The position numbers and the translations under genes are program-made. Shown here piece by piece: positions 47,524-57,879 of a stretch of DNA of 64,000 nt. Every line of letters begins with the position of its first letter. Positions within the stretch are counted from its first letter, which is position 1. A model generated the notes under the pieces. That model was not told the origin of the DNA. It made no database searches and was given only the letters and a program-made list of their open reading frames with translations. The DNA is from Buddleja alternifolia (lineage: Eukaryota; Streptophyta; Magnoliopsida; Lamiales; Scrophulariaceae): NCBI GenBank assembly GCA_019426215.1, contig CM033394.1, positions 23,580,195-23,644,194 of the forward strand. The letters are read 5' to 3'.

Positions 47524-48166
47524 TCAAATAGGTGGCCCATTGAGAACAACAATATCCTTGCCATTCCTCCTTTTCTTCTTATATCCCACTTGCTTCCACT
47601 CATATTGCGGTGTTTTGCGATAAGCCCTTTGTGTCGGATTTGTCTTATCAATTTCACGAACACGTAGATGTGGTGGAATGTGCTTCATGCAAGAATCATA
47701 TTTTCTCACCTTGCCTTGTTGCTCCTTGGGGACCTCATCCTCCACCGTAAGAGTGCCCTTAGTCTTACCAAGTGTGCATTGCTCATCAAACAAAAGGTGA
47801 ATAGCATCGACATATAAACAAGTAAGATCAGCCATAGGCGGTTGCATGTCATGACAAACATCGAATATCACCTTTTTATCACCCACCTTCAATGTCAACC
47901 TACCCTTTCCCATGTCGAGCTTTGCGTTGCTAGTGGCTAGGAAGGGTCTTCCTAGAATCAAGGGGACATCAATGTCACTATCCATTTCGAGAACCACGAA
48001 GTCGACCAGATAGAAGAACTTGTCAACTTGTACAATGACATCCTCGATAATGCCCTTTGGTTTCTTGATAGAGCGATCCGCCAATTGCACGGACATGGAT
48101 GTTGGCGTAAGATCTCTAAGGCCTAGCTTCTTAAAAATAGAGTAGGGAAGAAGGTTGATACTTGCT
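47524..48166 (-). pseudogene. Ath-2 protease ORF, C-terminal part
   Basis: Continues the protease begun at 61804-61176: after the Ath-1 insertion site it reads ASINLLPYSIFKKLGL, then QLADRSIKKPKGIIEDV and the flap-proximal ILGRPFLAT motif of Athila-type aspartic proteases. Then comes a Lys-rich tail of about 100 residues (EWKQVGYKKKRRNGKD) that has no counterpart in Ath-1, and a stop at 47524. No RT follows. The function of the tail is unknown. Confidence 0.8.
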
Positions 48167-49836
48167 TGATAAGAGGCATTTTTACGTGTTTTTAAGCCCC
48201 TTTGCGTTTATGTCTTAGGTTCATTTATCGCTTGATTCTTGCCACATGTGCGTTTAATTCGTGCATTAAGTGATTTCAGGTATTAAATGGATACAATCAA
48301 AGAACGGGATGAAAAATGACGTATAAAACAAGTTTAGGCCAAATTGCTACGCACCCCTACGCCTAGGCGCCATCTTGCCCACGCCCGGGCGCCCTATCTG
48401 CATTTGTTTCCACGGTTGAGCGCTATTTTCTTATGTTTAGAGACCGAATCGGATGAAGTTTCCTTCTCCAAAGTTTTAGAACTATGTGTTAGCTTCAAAT
48501 GAGGACTTGAATCATCCAAATCGGAGTTTTGTGGAGAGAGTTATGAAGGAAATACAATTACGGCGCCAGACAGAGGCAAATACTCCCAACATTCTGCTGA
48601 CGGCGCCCGAGCGCCATAATTCCCGCGCCTAGGCGTGGCCACATCCGAGATTTGATTCCTTTCAGCCAAAAGATCATCATTTGATGGGGGAATGGAACAT
48701 TTAAAGCCAAGAGGTCATCACATGTATGAGGGGGATGTCATAAGTATGTTTCTTACTAGATCTACTTTAGGGAATTTTATACTACTCACTTTAAGAGTAG
48801 TGGAGGACACACTAGGGGGGCACACACATGAGGAGCTGATTGGTGGTGGTCTTCTTAAGGATTTTGGAGCACAATTGACCGGGGGAGCTGGGAGGAGGAG
48901 AGGGAGAGAGGCATTTTGGCCATCACTTTTCACTCATCATCATTCATCACCATTTCTTCATCACTTTTGGAGGGAAACAAAGAGAGAGGAGCTAAGGATT
49001 GAAGATCAAGAGAGCAAAGATCCATCATCAATCAATTGAGGGAGTTTTAATTATTTGCATTTACATGTTTATTTCCATGAGTATGTATATGTTTGTATTA
49101 GATTTTCTTAAGGCTTTGATGAGAGGCTAATATTGTAAAACTAAGGCCATGTGAAGGCCAAATTTATGAATCAATATATGTGAAGTTGCTCTTTGTATTA
49201 ATTCTCCTATTGCTTTGTGTGTTAATTCTATGCTTTTATTCCAATCATGTGTTTGATCACCATATGCTTGCTATCTTGCGTAATCTAGTTGTTCGAGAGA
49301 AATTAGATTAGGGTGCAAGAGAATTAACACATCATCCGAAACAAATGAGGGATTGCCCTAGAAATAGGTAAAAATTCCCGGGTGTTGTTAGCCGGATTCA
49401 TTCGGGGAAGCTCTAGAACGTTAATGCGTGATTTTTGATTAGATTCTCGGATAGACATATTTAGAGAACCGTCAATTAATCATAGGATTATTATGTGCCG
49501 AGACATCGGGTAATAGTTAATTTAGGAGTTTCCATCAAAGCAATAGGAGTCTAATAATTCGAAGAGTAGCTCATATATATTGACGAGTAGATTCGGTTGT
49601 AGCATGTGCCTTAGTCATTTTATCATACGTGAGATTAAATCTATAGTACGTTTCTCTTTGGTTCTTCGTTTGTTTAATCTTTTTCTTGCACTTTACTTTA
49701 ATTGTCTTATCTTTTATCGAAAATCATTAACTAGAATTCAAGTCCTTGTGGTTCGACAACCCGGACTTTTTGTCCACTTATTACTACACACGTCTAGTGC
49801 ACTTGCTATTATAGCACGTTAGCTTTTAGCGTGTCA
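48167..49836 (+). repeat. Ath-1 5' LTR
   Basis: TGATAAGAGGC to AGCGTGTCA, 1,670 bp. GC-rich palindromes such as CGCCTAGGCG and CGCCCGGGCG lie near 48360-48395 and 48600-48640, in an otherwise AT-rich LTR. ORFs within it are random. Confidence 0.92.
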
Positions 49837-49842
49837 AGTTTT

Positions 49843-49860
49843 TGGCGCCGTTGCCGGGGA
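49843..49860 (+). other. Ath-1 primer binding site
   Basis: TGGCGCCGTTGCCGGGGA, complementary to the 3' end of plant tRNA-Asp, the primer described for Athila elements. It sits six bases inside the LTR. The leader from here to gag at 49997 is short and T-rich. Confidence 0.85.
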
Positions 49861-49996
49861 CTTGTTCATTTTAGTTTTTGATTTTTCGTTTAAATTTTCA
49901 TAATTCTTAGTTCTTCGTTTATTTCTAACCTTTCTTTTATTTTATTATTCTAATTTTGTTTTTTTGTGATTAATTGTTAGGTGTAATTTGAGGTGC

Positions 49997-51673
49997 ATGA
50001 CCCGCTCCTCAAACAAGTCTCTATACGAGTTGGAGCCCGAAATTGAACGAGTTCTTAGGACTAGTAGGCGAGCAAGAGAAATGGCCAATAATCTCAACCA
50101 AAACCCAAATGGAAATTTCCCGGACATGAACTCACCGGAAACTAGGGAGTGGTTACAAGGTGTTCTACAAGCCATGCAAGCGGTACCTCCTCCACAACTC
50201 CCGTCGGTTCGGGGTAGCTTACCACCTAGGGTCCATACCATTCCGGGGCCCGTAGTCGTGCCTAATTTCTTGACACCAAACTACAACATTCCGGCTCACA
50301 TTTTTAATATGGTGCAAGGAGATCCTTTCTATGGAGAACCGCACGAATCACCACACGCTCATTTGGAAACCATAGATGAGGCTCTTGTGACCATTCAATA
50401 TCACCCACGAGATCTTGATGCGATTCGTCTAAGAGTCTTCCATTTCTCATTGAAGGATAGGGCGACAACATGGTACAAATCCTTACCTCCACAATCTATT
50501 ACAACATGGAGTGAGTTGGTCGATGCCTTTTTAAATAAATTCTTTCCACCCTCAAAAATCAATGAGCTACGGAGTAATATAAAAGGGTTTAGGCAAAGGA
50601 GCAATGAATCTTTAGCCGAGGCTTGGGCTAGATATAAGGGCATGCTCCGTAAATGTCCCGATCATAATTTTGGGTTGAATGAACAAGTACTCCATTTCTA
50701 TGATGGGGTTAGGTCACGTATTCGGCATAGACTCAACGCGGGTGCAGGAGGAGATCTCCTTGGGTTAGACTGTCAAAGTGTATGGGACAAAGTCGAACAG
50801 TTGGCCCGAGAAGACGAGCTTTACCCCGACGATGAAGAGGCCTCATCCTCTAAAAAGGTTGCTTGTATTGAGGAAGTAGTTGAGGAAGTAGTAGTCTTGG
50901 AACCGGAGGTTGGCAATGTTAATTATGTGGGGAATCAAAATAAACCTCGGGTGAACTTTCATATACCCGAGAATTTTCCAAAAAGGCCCAACCCCGCACA
51001 GAACGCACAACCGGGGATCTATCAACCGGGGATCTATCAAGCTCCACGACCACCCTTCAATAACCCACCCCCGAGGCAAGGAAATTTCAATGGACAAGGT
51101 CAAGGTCAAGTGCAAATGCGACCTCCCACAATCGATGAGAAACTAGATGCTCACATGAAAAAGTCCGATACATCTTTCAACAAACTTCGGAGTATGATAA
51201 AGGATATGTGTATGGAGATGAAGGATTTACGAACACAAGTAGGGCAACTTTCTAATGCGGTTAACGGTAGAGCCCCGGGGACTCTCCCAAGCGACACGGA
51301 AAAGAACCCGAAGGCCCAATGCAATGCCATAGCCTTGAGAAGTGGCAAACAATTGGAGAATGACACTGCCAGTACATCCGTGCCCGAGCGCCCCAACATG
51401 CACGCCCAGGCGCCTGATACCCTGTTCTGGACAAAACTCTCTATTTCCCGCGCCCGAGCGCCCCGACATGCACGCCAAGGCGCCTACAGATACGCGTCTA
51501 GGCGCCAATATACGCGCCCAGGCGCCACCCACAAACCTGCCAGATGCATATGTTCTGCATCCCGCGCCCGAGCGCCCAGAAATGCACGCCCAGGCGCCAA
51601 CAGATCCGCGCCTAGGCGCCAATATACGCGCCCAGGCGCCGCCTACTGTTTCAGTGGGTTTTCATCCGTCTAA
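49997..51673 (+). CDS. gag: Ath-1 Gag
   Basis: I place the start at the ATG at 49997 (MTRSSNKSLYELEPEIE); upstream in-frame codons have no ATG. The Retrotrans_gag domain spans roughly residues 140-240 (AIRLRVFHFSLKDRATTWY, TTWSELVDAFLNKFFPPSK, SLAEAWARYKGMLRKCPDH). A Pro/Asn-rich stretch and a predicted helical region (DTSFNKLRSMIKDM) follow. No CCHC knuckle is visible, as often in Athila gags. The last 80 or so codons run through the GC-palindrome repeats and look out of frame: the proper continuation (APERP, MHAQAP units) is in the +1 frame. It forms the particle core. Confidence 0.85.
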   Translation: MTRSSNKSLYELEPEIERVLRTSRRAREMANNLNQNPNGNFPDMNSPETREWLQGVLQAMQAVPPPQLPSVRGSLPPRVHTIPGPVVVPNFLTPNYNIPAHIFNMVQGDPFYGEPHESPHAHLETIDEALVTIQYHPRDLDAIRLRVFHFSLKDRATTWYKSLPPQSITTWSELVDAFLNKFFPPSKINELRSNIKGFRQRSNESLAEAWARYKGMLRKCPDHNFGLNEQVLHFYDGVRSRIRHRLNAGAGGDLLGLDCQSVWDKVEQLAREDELYPDDEEASSSKKVACIEEVVEEVVVLEPEVGNVNYVGNQNKPRVNFHIPENFPKRPNPAQNAQPGIYQPGIYQAPRPPFNNPPPRQGNFNGQGQGQVQMRPPTIDEKLDAHMKKSDTSFNKLRSMIKDMCMEMKDLRTQVGQLSNAVNGRAPGTLPSDTEKNPKAQCNAIALRSGKQLENDTASTSVPERPNMHAQAPDTLFWTKLSISRARAPRHARQGAYRYASRRQYTRPGATHKPARCICSASRARAPRNARPGANRSAPRRQYTRPGAAYCFSGFSSV

Positions 51674-53399
51674 TCCAACGCTTTCTCCCCCTATCGAAGT
51701 TCGTCTCCCCTTCCCAAATGCTCACAAAAAGAAGAAAAAGGAGATGGATCCGAGCTTTCTTCGAATTTTGGCAATCCTTCGGGAAGTGAGCATTAATATT
51801 CCGTTTATTGACGCCATTCTCCAAATGCCGAATTATGTGAAGTTCTTCAAGGACATACTCTCCAACAAGCAGAAGTGGGAAGAGAATGAGACGGTGTGCC
51901 TCACGGAAGAATGCTCCGCCGTATTACTCAATAAATTGCCAACTAAGCTCCAAGATCCCGGGAGTCTCACAATCCCATGCACGATTGGATCCCTATCATT
52001 CAAGAAGGTGTTATGTGACTCGGGGGCCAGCATCAATCTTCTTCCATACTCACTGTTTAAAAAGCTAGGCCTTGGAAATCCCAAGCCGACCTCAATGAGC
52101 CTTCAACTAGCCGACCGATCGATCAAGAGGCCCAAGGGGATAATCGAAGACGTTATTGTCCAAGTCGACAAGTTTTATTTTCCCGTTGATTTTGTAGTAC
52201 TCGACATGGAAGAAGATATGGAGGTACCATTAATCCTAGGGAGACCATTCCTAGCCACGGGTAAGGCGGTAATTGACATTGCTAATGGTAAGCTTACCTT
52301 GAATGTGGGCGATGACAAAGTTACCTTTGATGTTTACAAAGTCCTTAAACATCCTATTGATCATGACTCGTGTTATCGAATTGATACATTTGACCATTTG
52401 ATTGTTGAGTATTTACAGGACAATACAATTGAAAATTCTCTCGAACAGAATCTTATGAAATCCATGCAAGTGGACTCGGAGAAAGATGATCTAGTGGAAA
52501 AGGTTCTAAGCTTGGAGTACAAATCTTCCTCTCATTCGGGAGGATTCATCAAAGTTGATAGATCATTGTCAGGATCACCTCGCCCATCTATTGAAGAACC
52601 CCCCTCTCTCGAACTCAAACCCCTCCCCTCCCACCTTAAATATGTGTACTTGAACGATGACGAAACACTCCCATTGATCATTTCCTCATCTCTTTCAGGA
52701 TCACAAGAAGAGCAATTAATGACGGTGTTGAGATCTCACAAACGGGCTTTTGGGTGGAAACTTGCGGACATCAAAGGCATTAGTCCAGCGATATGTATGC
52801 ACAAAATACTTATGGAGGACTCCACCAAGCCTACACGCCAACCCCAAAGGAGATCAAACCCACAAATCCAAGAGGTAGTAAAGAAGGAAGTGATTAAACT
52901 GCTCGACTCAGGTATAATCTATCCTATTTCTGATAGTGCGTGGGTGAGCCCTACCCAAGTGGTGCCTAAGAAAGGGGGGATAACGGTAATTGAGAATGCG
53001 AATAATGAGCTTATCCCAACTCGTATAATTAGTGGGTGGCGTGTATGTATAGATTACCGTAAGTTGAATGATGCCACACGTAAGGATCATTTCCCCCTCC
53101 CCTTTATTGACCAAATGCTTGAACGATTAGCCGGGCATGATTTCTATTGTTTTCTAGATGGTTACTCCGGCTATAATCAAATTGCCATAGATCCTGAGGA
53201 CCAAGAGAAAACCACTTTCACTTGTCCTTATGGCACATTTGCTTATAGAAGGATGCCATTTGGCTTGTGTAATGCCCCGGCCACTTTTCAAAGATGCATG
53301 ATGGCTATTTTTCATGATATGGTTGAAGATTTCCTTGAAATTTTTATGGATGACTTTTCTGTTTTCGGAACAACTTTTGATATTGTCTTGCTCATCTAA
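51342..53399 (+). pseudogene. pol: Ath-1 Pol part 1: protease and RT fingers/palm
   Basis: The open frame overlaps the end of gag by 332 bases in the +1 frame. Its first 110 residues are palindrome-encoded repeats (PAPERP, MHAQAPTDPRLGA). The aspartic protease follows with CDSGAS (D226), LADRSIKRPKG and LILGRPFLAT, then the connection domain, and RT from about residue 440 (VCIDYRKLNDAT, FYCFLDGYSGYNQI, RRMPFGLCNAPATFQ) to the catalytic FMDDFSVFG (D670, D671). The frame ends at 53399: a T-run appears one base short near 53383 compared with the expected FDICLAHLN. I call it a pseudogene, but a sequencing or assembly error is possible. Confidence 0.85.
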
Positions 53400-54313
53400 A
53401 TGTTGTGCTTAAACGTTGTGAAGAAACCAACCTTGTTTTGAATTGGGAAAAATGCCATTTAATGGTCCGGGAGGGGATTGTACTTGGCCACAAGATCTCT
53501 CAAAAAGGGATCGAAGTGGACCAAGCCAAGATTGAGGTCATTGAAAAACTTCCCCCGCCCACATCGGTAAAAGCTGTTAGGAGTTTCCTCGGGCATGCTG
53601 GTTTCTATAGGCGATTCATCTTGAATTTCTCTAAAATTGCGAAACCGTTGTCTAATTTGCTTGTTAAAGATGCACCTTTTGATTTCAATTCTTCTTGTAT
53701 GCAGGCCTTTCTTGATTTGAAGGAACGCTTAGTTTCCGCCCCTATCATGTCATCCCCCGATTGGAGCTTACCATTCGAATTGATGTGTGATGCGAGTGAC
53801 ACCGCGGTTGGAGCGGTCCTTGGCCAAAGGAAGGAAAAGGTATTTCGAACCATTTACTATGCTAGTAAAACTCTTAACGATGCACAATTGAATTATGCCA
53901 CCACGGAAAAAGAATTACTCGCCATAGTCTTTGCATTCGATAAATTCCACTCTTACCTCGTGCTAAACAAAGTGATAGTTTACACCGATCATTCGGCTTT
54001 AAAATATTTGCTTGCCAAGAAAGATGCTAAACCAAGACTCCTTAGGTGGATTTTGTTACTCCAAGAATTTGATTTAGAGATAAAAGACAAGAAAGGCACC
54101 GAAAATGTAGTAGCCGACCACCTCTCACGATTAGAGCTAGTGAATGATCCGTTAGATGAGACACCAATTCGTGAGGAATTCCCAGATGAACACCTCCTTG
54201 CTATTTCTGAAAAAATTTCACCTTGGTATGCTAACTTTGCCAATTACATTGTTACGGGCCGTCTTCCCCGGATATCACTTTTCATCAAAAGAAGAAATTT
54301 CTATCTGATGTAA
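53387..54313 (+). pseudogene. pol: Ath-1 Pol part 2: RT thumb and RNase H
   Basis: Resumes in the next frame with [13 protein letters not shown] thumb ([32 protein letters not shown]) and RNase H of the Ty3/gypsy type: [16 protein letters not shown] (first catalytic Asp), [14 protein letters not shown] (Glu), [11 protein letters not shown] (Asp) and VADHLSRL. Frame is lost again near 54270, where a run of C appears one short (LPR for the family's LPPD). All RNase H catalytic residues are present. Confidence 0.85.
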
Positions 54314-55506
54314 AGCAATATCTTTGGGACGAACCCTTTTTATTCAAAGTTTGTGCAGATGGTTTAATTCGACGTTGCATACCCGAAACGGACGTGCATG
54401 CTATCCTATCTCATTGTCATGATATGGCGGTAGGTGGCCATTTTGGGCCTTCCAAAACGGTAGCTAAGATCCTCCAATCAGGTTTCTTCTGGCCTACTCT
54501 TGTTAAAGATGCACATCATTATGTCAAATCTTGTGATCGCTGTCAACGAATGGGGAACATCTCTAAACATCATGAAACGCCCTTAAATAGCATGTTAGAG
54601 TGTGAGTTGTTTGATGTATGGGGTGTGGATTTCATGGGCCCTTTCCCCAGTTCTTGTTCAAATAAATATATCCTTGTTGCGGTAGACTATGTCTCCAAAT
54701 GGGTGGAAGCCGTGGCCTTGCCTACTAATGATGCTCGGGTTGTCACTCGTTTTCTGAAGAAGCATATTTTTACTCGATTTGGAACTCCCCGAGCCATCAT
54801 TAGTGACGGGGGCACCCACTTCTGCAACAGGCAGTTTGAACTTTTATTGACCAAGTACGGGGTGAAGCATAAAATTTCGACCCCATACCACCCACAAACT
54901 AGTGGCCAAGTGGAGGTCTCGAATAGGGAGATTAAGCGTATTTTAGAAAAAACTGTCAACGCATCAAGAAAGGATTGGTCCCTTAAATTGGATGATGCTC
55001 TTTGGGCTTATCGGACCGCCTATAAAACCCCAATTGGCATGTCCCCGTATCGTCTTGTTTTTGGCAAAACATGTCACTTGCCCGTTGAACTCGAGCATCG
55101 TGCTTATTGGGCCATTAAGTTTCTAAATTTTGACTCTCAAAGTGTAGGTACACAACGTTTGCTACAACTCAACGAGCTCGAAGAATGGCGTCATCTTGCC
55201 TATGAGAACGCAAAACTCTATAAGGAGCGGACCAAAATGTGGCATGACAAACATATTCTCCCCCGGGAATTCCACAAGGGAGAGCGGGTGTTGCTATACA
55301 ACTCTCGACTCCGACTCTTCCCCGGGAAGCTTAAGTCTCGATGGTCGGGCCCATTTTTGATTTCCCAGGTCTATCCATCCGGCGCCGTTGAGCTTACAAC
55401 AGATAAAGGACATACTTTCTTGGTCAACGCTCAACGTCTAAAACCTTACTTAGGGATGGATGGACCAAGAGACAAAGAGTCCTTCATCCTCGCGGACCCT
55501 TCGTGA
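54271..55506 (+). pseudogene. pol: Ath-1 Pol part 3: integrase
   Basis: Resumes with [15 protein letters not shown] in the third frame. The H2C2 zinc domain is complete ([23 protein letters not shown]). The core has GVDFMGPFP (first Asp), [10 protein letters not shown] (second Asp) and the [11 protein letters not shown]lu, followed by [16 protein letters not shown], the [16 protein letters not shown] signature of Athila, and a C-terminal domain ([17 protein letters not shown]). No chromodomain. It inserts the DNA copy into the genome. The stop is at 55504-55506. It is intact in itself but depends on upstream frame for translation. Confidence 0.88.
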
Positions 55507-56571
55507 TTCTTCGCTTTCAGTCGAGCTAATGACTCTAAACTAGCGCTTCTTGGGAGGCAACCCATGTTTTCTTTCCGTTTCCTTTTCTTTTTCCCTTATT
55601 ATCCCGTTTGTTGCTTTATTTTCTAGTCTTACATCTTTGTTAGTTTGTGTTTTAAGTGTTTTGTCTCTTCTCTTTTGAAACAGGAAATGAAATTCTTTAC
55701 AAAATATTTCCGAACGGGGCGCCCAAGCGCCGAGAAAACAGGCGCCTAGGCGCCCGATTCTGAAATGGGCGCCCAAGCGCCGAGAAAACAGGCGCCTAGG
55801 CGCCCGATTCTGAAAGGGGCGCCCAAGCGCCGAAACAACGCCCGCCTAGGCGCGGGCATTACAAGTAAAAAATTCCAGGTACGCTGTGTCGCGCGCCTAG
55901 GCGCCCAAAAACGCGCGCCTAGGCGCCCGTTTCTGAATTAAACAAATTCGTGGGTCAAACGGTCAAAATTCTTCACAAACTCTTCACAACTCCTCTCCCA
56001 AGCGATTTCCGGCGACACTCTCACCTTTTCCGGCCATCTCCACCGTGTTTCACCGCCACTTTCCATCAACATCACTCGCTGCACAGTGACCCCTCCTTCA
56101 CATCCAACTCGGTGCGAAAATTTTGGGGAAAAAGGTGAGTTTTGGCTTTACCCTTCTTCCATTTCCGATTCATAGACGACGAGTAGGTGCCTTACATTAT
56201 ATTTTGAGGATTATTTGGGGCTTCGTCCGATTGTGGATTGAATTTTTTTTAGGACTTCTATTGAATTTGTGGATCGTAATCAAAAAAAAAAATTGAGGGT
56301 TGTTGTTGTTGAATTGGATAATCTATTGTTATCAATTTGTGGGTTGAAATTGAATTTGTGGGTTGTTGTGTTGAAATTGGATGCTATTTTGTTGATTAAA
56401 TTGTGGATTATTGCTTAAAGAATTGAGGAATCGGTTAAATCCGTGGATTGTTGCTAGATTGTGGGTTGCTCTCTGATTTTGGTGTGTTGTTGGGCGTTGA
56501 CGATTGTTGTATTTGGTTGGTTGCATTTGGGTTGATTTGAGTAGTTGAGAAGTTGATCATTGTTGTTGCAA
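55507..56571 (+). other. Ath-1 spacer between pol and third ORF: palindrome array and leader
   Basis: At about 55715-55935 there is a dense array of GCGCCTAGGCGCC and GCGCCCAAGCGCC-type units, partly as near-identical tandem copies of about 55 bp. After it the sequence resembles a plant 5' leader (CT-rich, 55960-56110), with a good splice-donor word AAAG/GTGAGT at 56135. A T/G-rich, intron-like stretch then leads to the ATG at 56572. Athila third ORFs are thought to be expressed from spliced RNA, so a leader intron is plausible, but I cannot fix the acceptor. Confidence 0.45.
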
Positions 56572-57879
56572 ATGACGAGAACTACCAACAGACCGTCCAA
56601 GGGTAAGAAAAAAGTGGGTGAGGGTTCCTCTAATGAGCCCGAGACTCCCGATAATACCCGTTTTGAAAACCCCCAAGTCCAAATTATGTGTCAGAGTTTG
56701 AGCACCCCCCGCACCCTTATTAAGGAGCACTATTTAACCACCCGGGGACAGCCCTCTGTGCACGAATTGATACAGTTTCATCGCTTACAGTTTTTCTGTC
56801 AAAAGCCCGAGGCCATTCATCTTCCTTGGGTCCTGGAATTCTTCAGCTCCGGGGTTTATGATGAGATTGAGACACGAGGATGGCTGGGGACTACCCTTTT
56901 GGTCCGGGGCAAACATGTCAATTATGAGTTGAGACAGATTAGGGAGAGCATAGGCACCCCGACCCCTCAGACATGCGAGTTCACCACTCTTTACAATGCA
57001 GGGCGCCTCCGAGTTAGCCTGTCGGATATTTTGCGGGTTATTGGCCGAGAAGGGTGGGAATGGGTACCCGGAGAAGCTCATGTCCCCCGTAGGGCTCTAT
57101 TACCCGAGGCTGCTTTCTGGCTCGACTTCATCCGATTCAATTTAATACCGAGTACCAATCGATCAGAGGCAAACAAGGAACGGGCCACCCTCATCTACGC
57201 TATTATGTCCAAGAAAGCTGTGGACTTTGCCCGGGTAATCCACAAGTCTTTGACGGACCACTTTAGGAAGTTGAAGAATGAGTTAGGGCCGTTGATTAAC
57301 AAAGAATTGGCTAAGCAAAAGGGAGAAGGTCCCACTCGGAAGATTCCCATCATTCTCCCGTCACTGATCACAGCTTTATGCAAGGCGGCTAAGGTTCCCA
57401 CATTTCCTATGGAGCGTACTGAGCTTCCTGGTTCTTATCTCACCGTGGTAGATGACGACTCCCAGGCTCCTCCACCACCAGCTACTTCCAAGAGGCCTCG
57501 CCCGTCTTCATCCCGGTCTACTAGCTCCCCACAGTTTCCACCTATGGATGCCGCCGCCATTAGACAATTAAAGGATGAATTGAGGGATGAGTTGCGAGAT
57601 GAGATGAGGGTGGTCATGTCCGACACTTGTGCTTATTTCCGTCAGCTTTTTGTAGAGCATGATGCGTTTGTCGGTTGGGGGCCGTTTGATTATTCTGCTC
57701 CTCCACCTTACCCGCACCCCCCGCCTCAGCAGCCCGCAGATATGCACGAGTCAGGTGCTCTCGTTCCTGAAGGAGGTGATGATGAGGTTCATAATGATGA
57801 GGGTAGCCCGTTGATTGATTTGGATGATCTCGGCGGAGAGGATGAGGATTACATTGACCGTTTTGGCACCACCGATTAG
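56572..57879 (+). CDS. Ath-1 third ORF ('env-like' position), plant transposon protein-like domain
   Basis: 435 residues from the ATG at 56572 (MTRTTNRPSKGKKKVG, basic and low-complexity); uninterrupted. The middle (about residues 45-280) matches my memory of the 'putative plant transposon protein' domain (Transposase_32-like): FFSSGVYDEIETRGWLG, VRGKHVNYEL, RATLIYAIMSKKAVDFARVI, IILPSLITALCKAAKVP. A Pro/Ser-rich linker, a charged heptad-like helix (LKDELRDELRDEMR) and an acidic tail (DDLGGEDEDYIDRFG) follow. No signal peptide or membrane helix is evident, so true envelope function is doubtful; the position is that of the Athila env-like ORF. It lies about 1.07 kb after integrase. Role unknown. 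Confidence 0.75.
   Translation: MTRTTNRPSKGKKKVGEGSSNEPETPDNTRFENPQVQIMCQSLSTPRTLIKEHYLTTRGQPSVHELIQFHRLQFFCQKPEAIHLPWVLEFFSSGVYDEIETRGWLGTTLLVRGKHVNYELRQIRESIGTPTPQTCEFTTLYNAGRLRVSLSDILRVIGREGWEWVPGEAHVPRRALLPEAAFWLDFIRFNLIPSTNRSEANKERATLIYAIMSKKAVDFARVIHKSLTDHFRKLKNELGPLINKELAKQKGEGPTRKIPIILPSLITALCKAAKVPTFPMERTELPGSYLTVVDDDSQAPPPPATSKRPRPSSSRSTSSPQFPPMDAAAIRQLKDELRDELRDEMRVVMSDTCAYFRQLFVEHDAFVGWGPFDYSAPPPYPHPPPQQPADMHESGALVPEGGDDEVHNDEGSPLIDLDDLGGEDEDYIDRFGTTD

Noticed and set aside
48692..49039. 115-codon ORF in the Ath-1 5' LTR
   Set aside because: It lies fully inside the LTR, is disrupted by the extra base in the 3' LTR copy, and its composition is that of a random frame.
55715..55935. 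GC-rich inverted repeats that look like rho-independent terminators
   Set aside because: This is a eukaryotic nuclear sequence, the units lack a following T-run, and they also occur inside coding sequence and LTRs.
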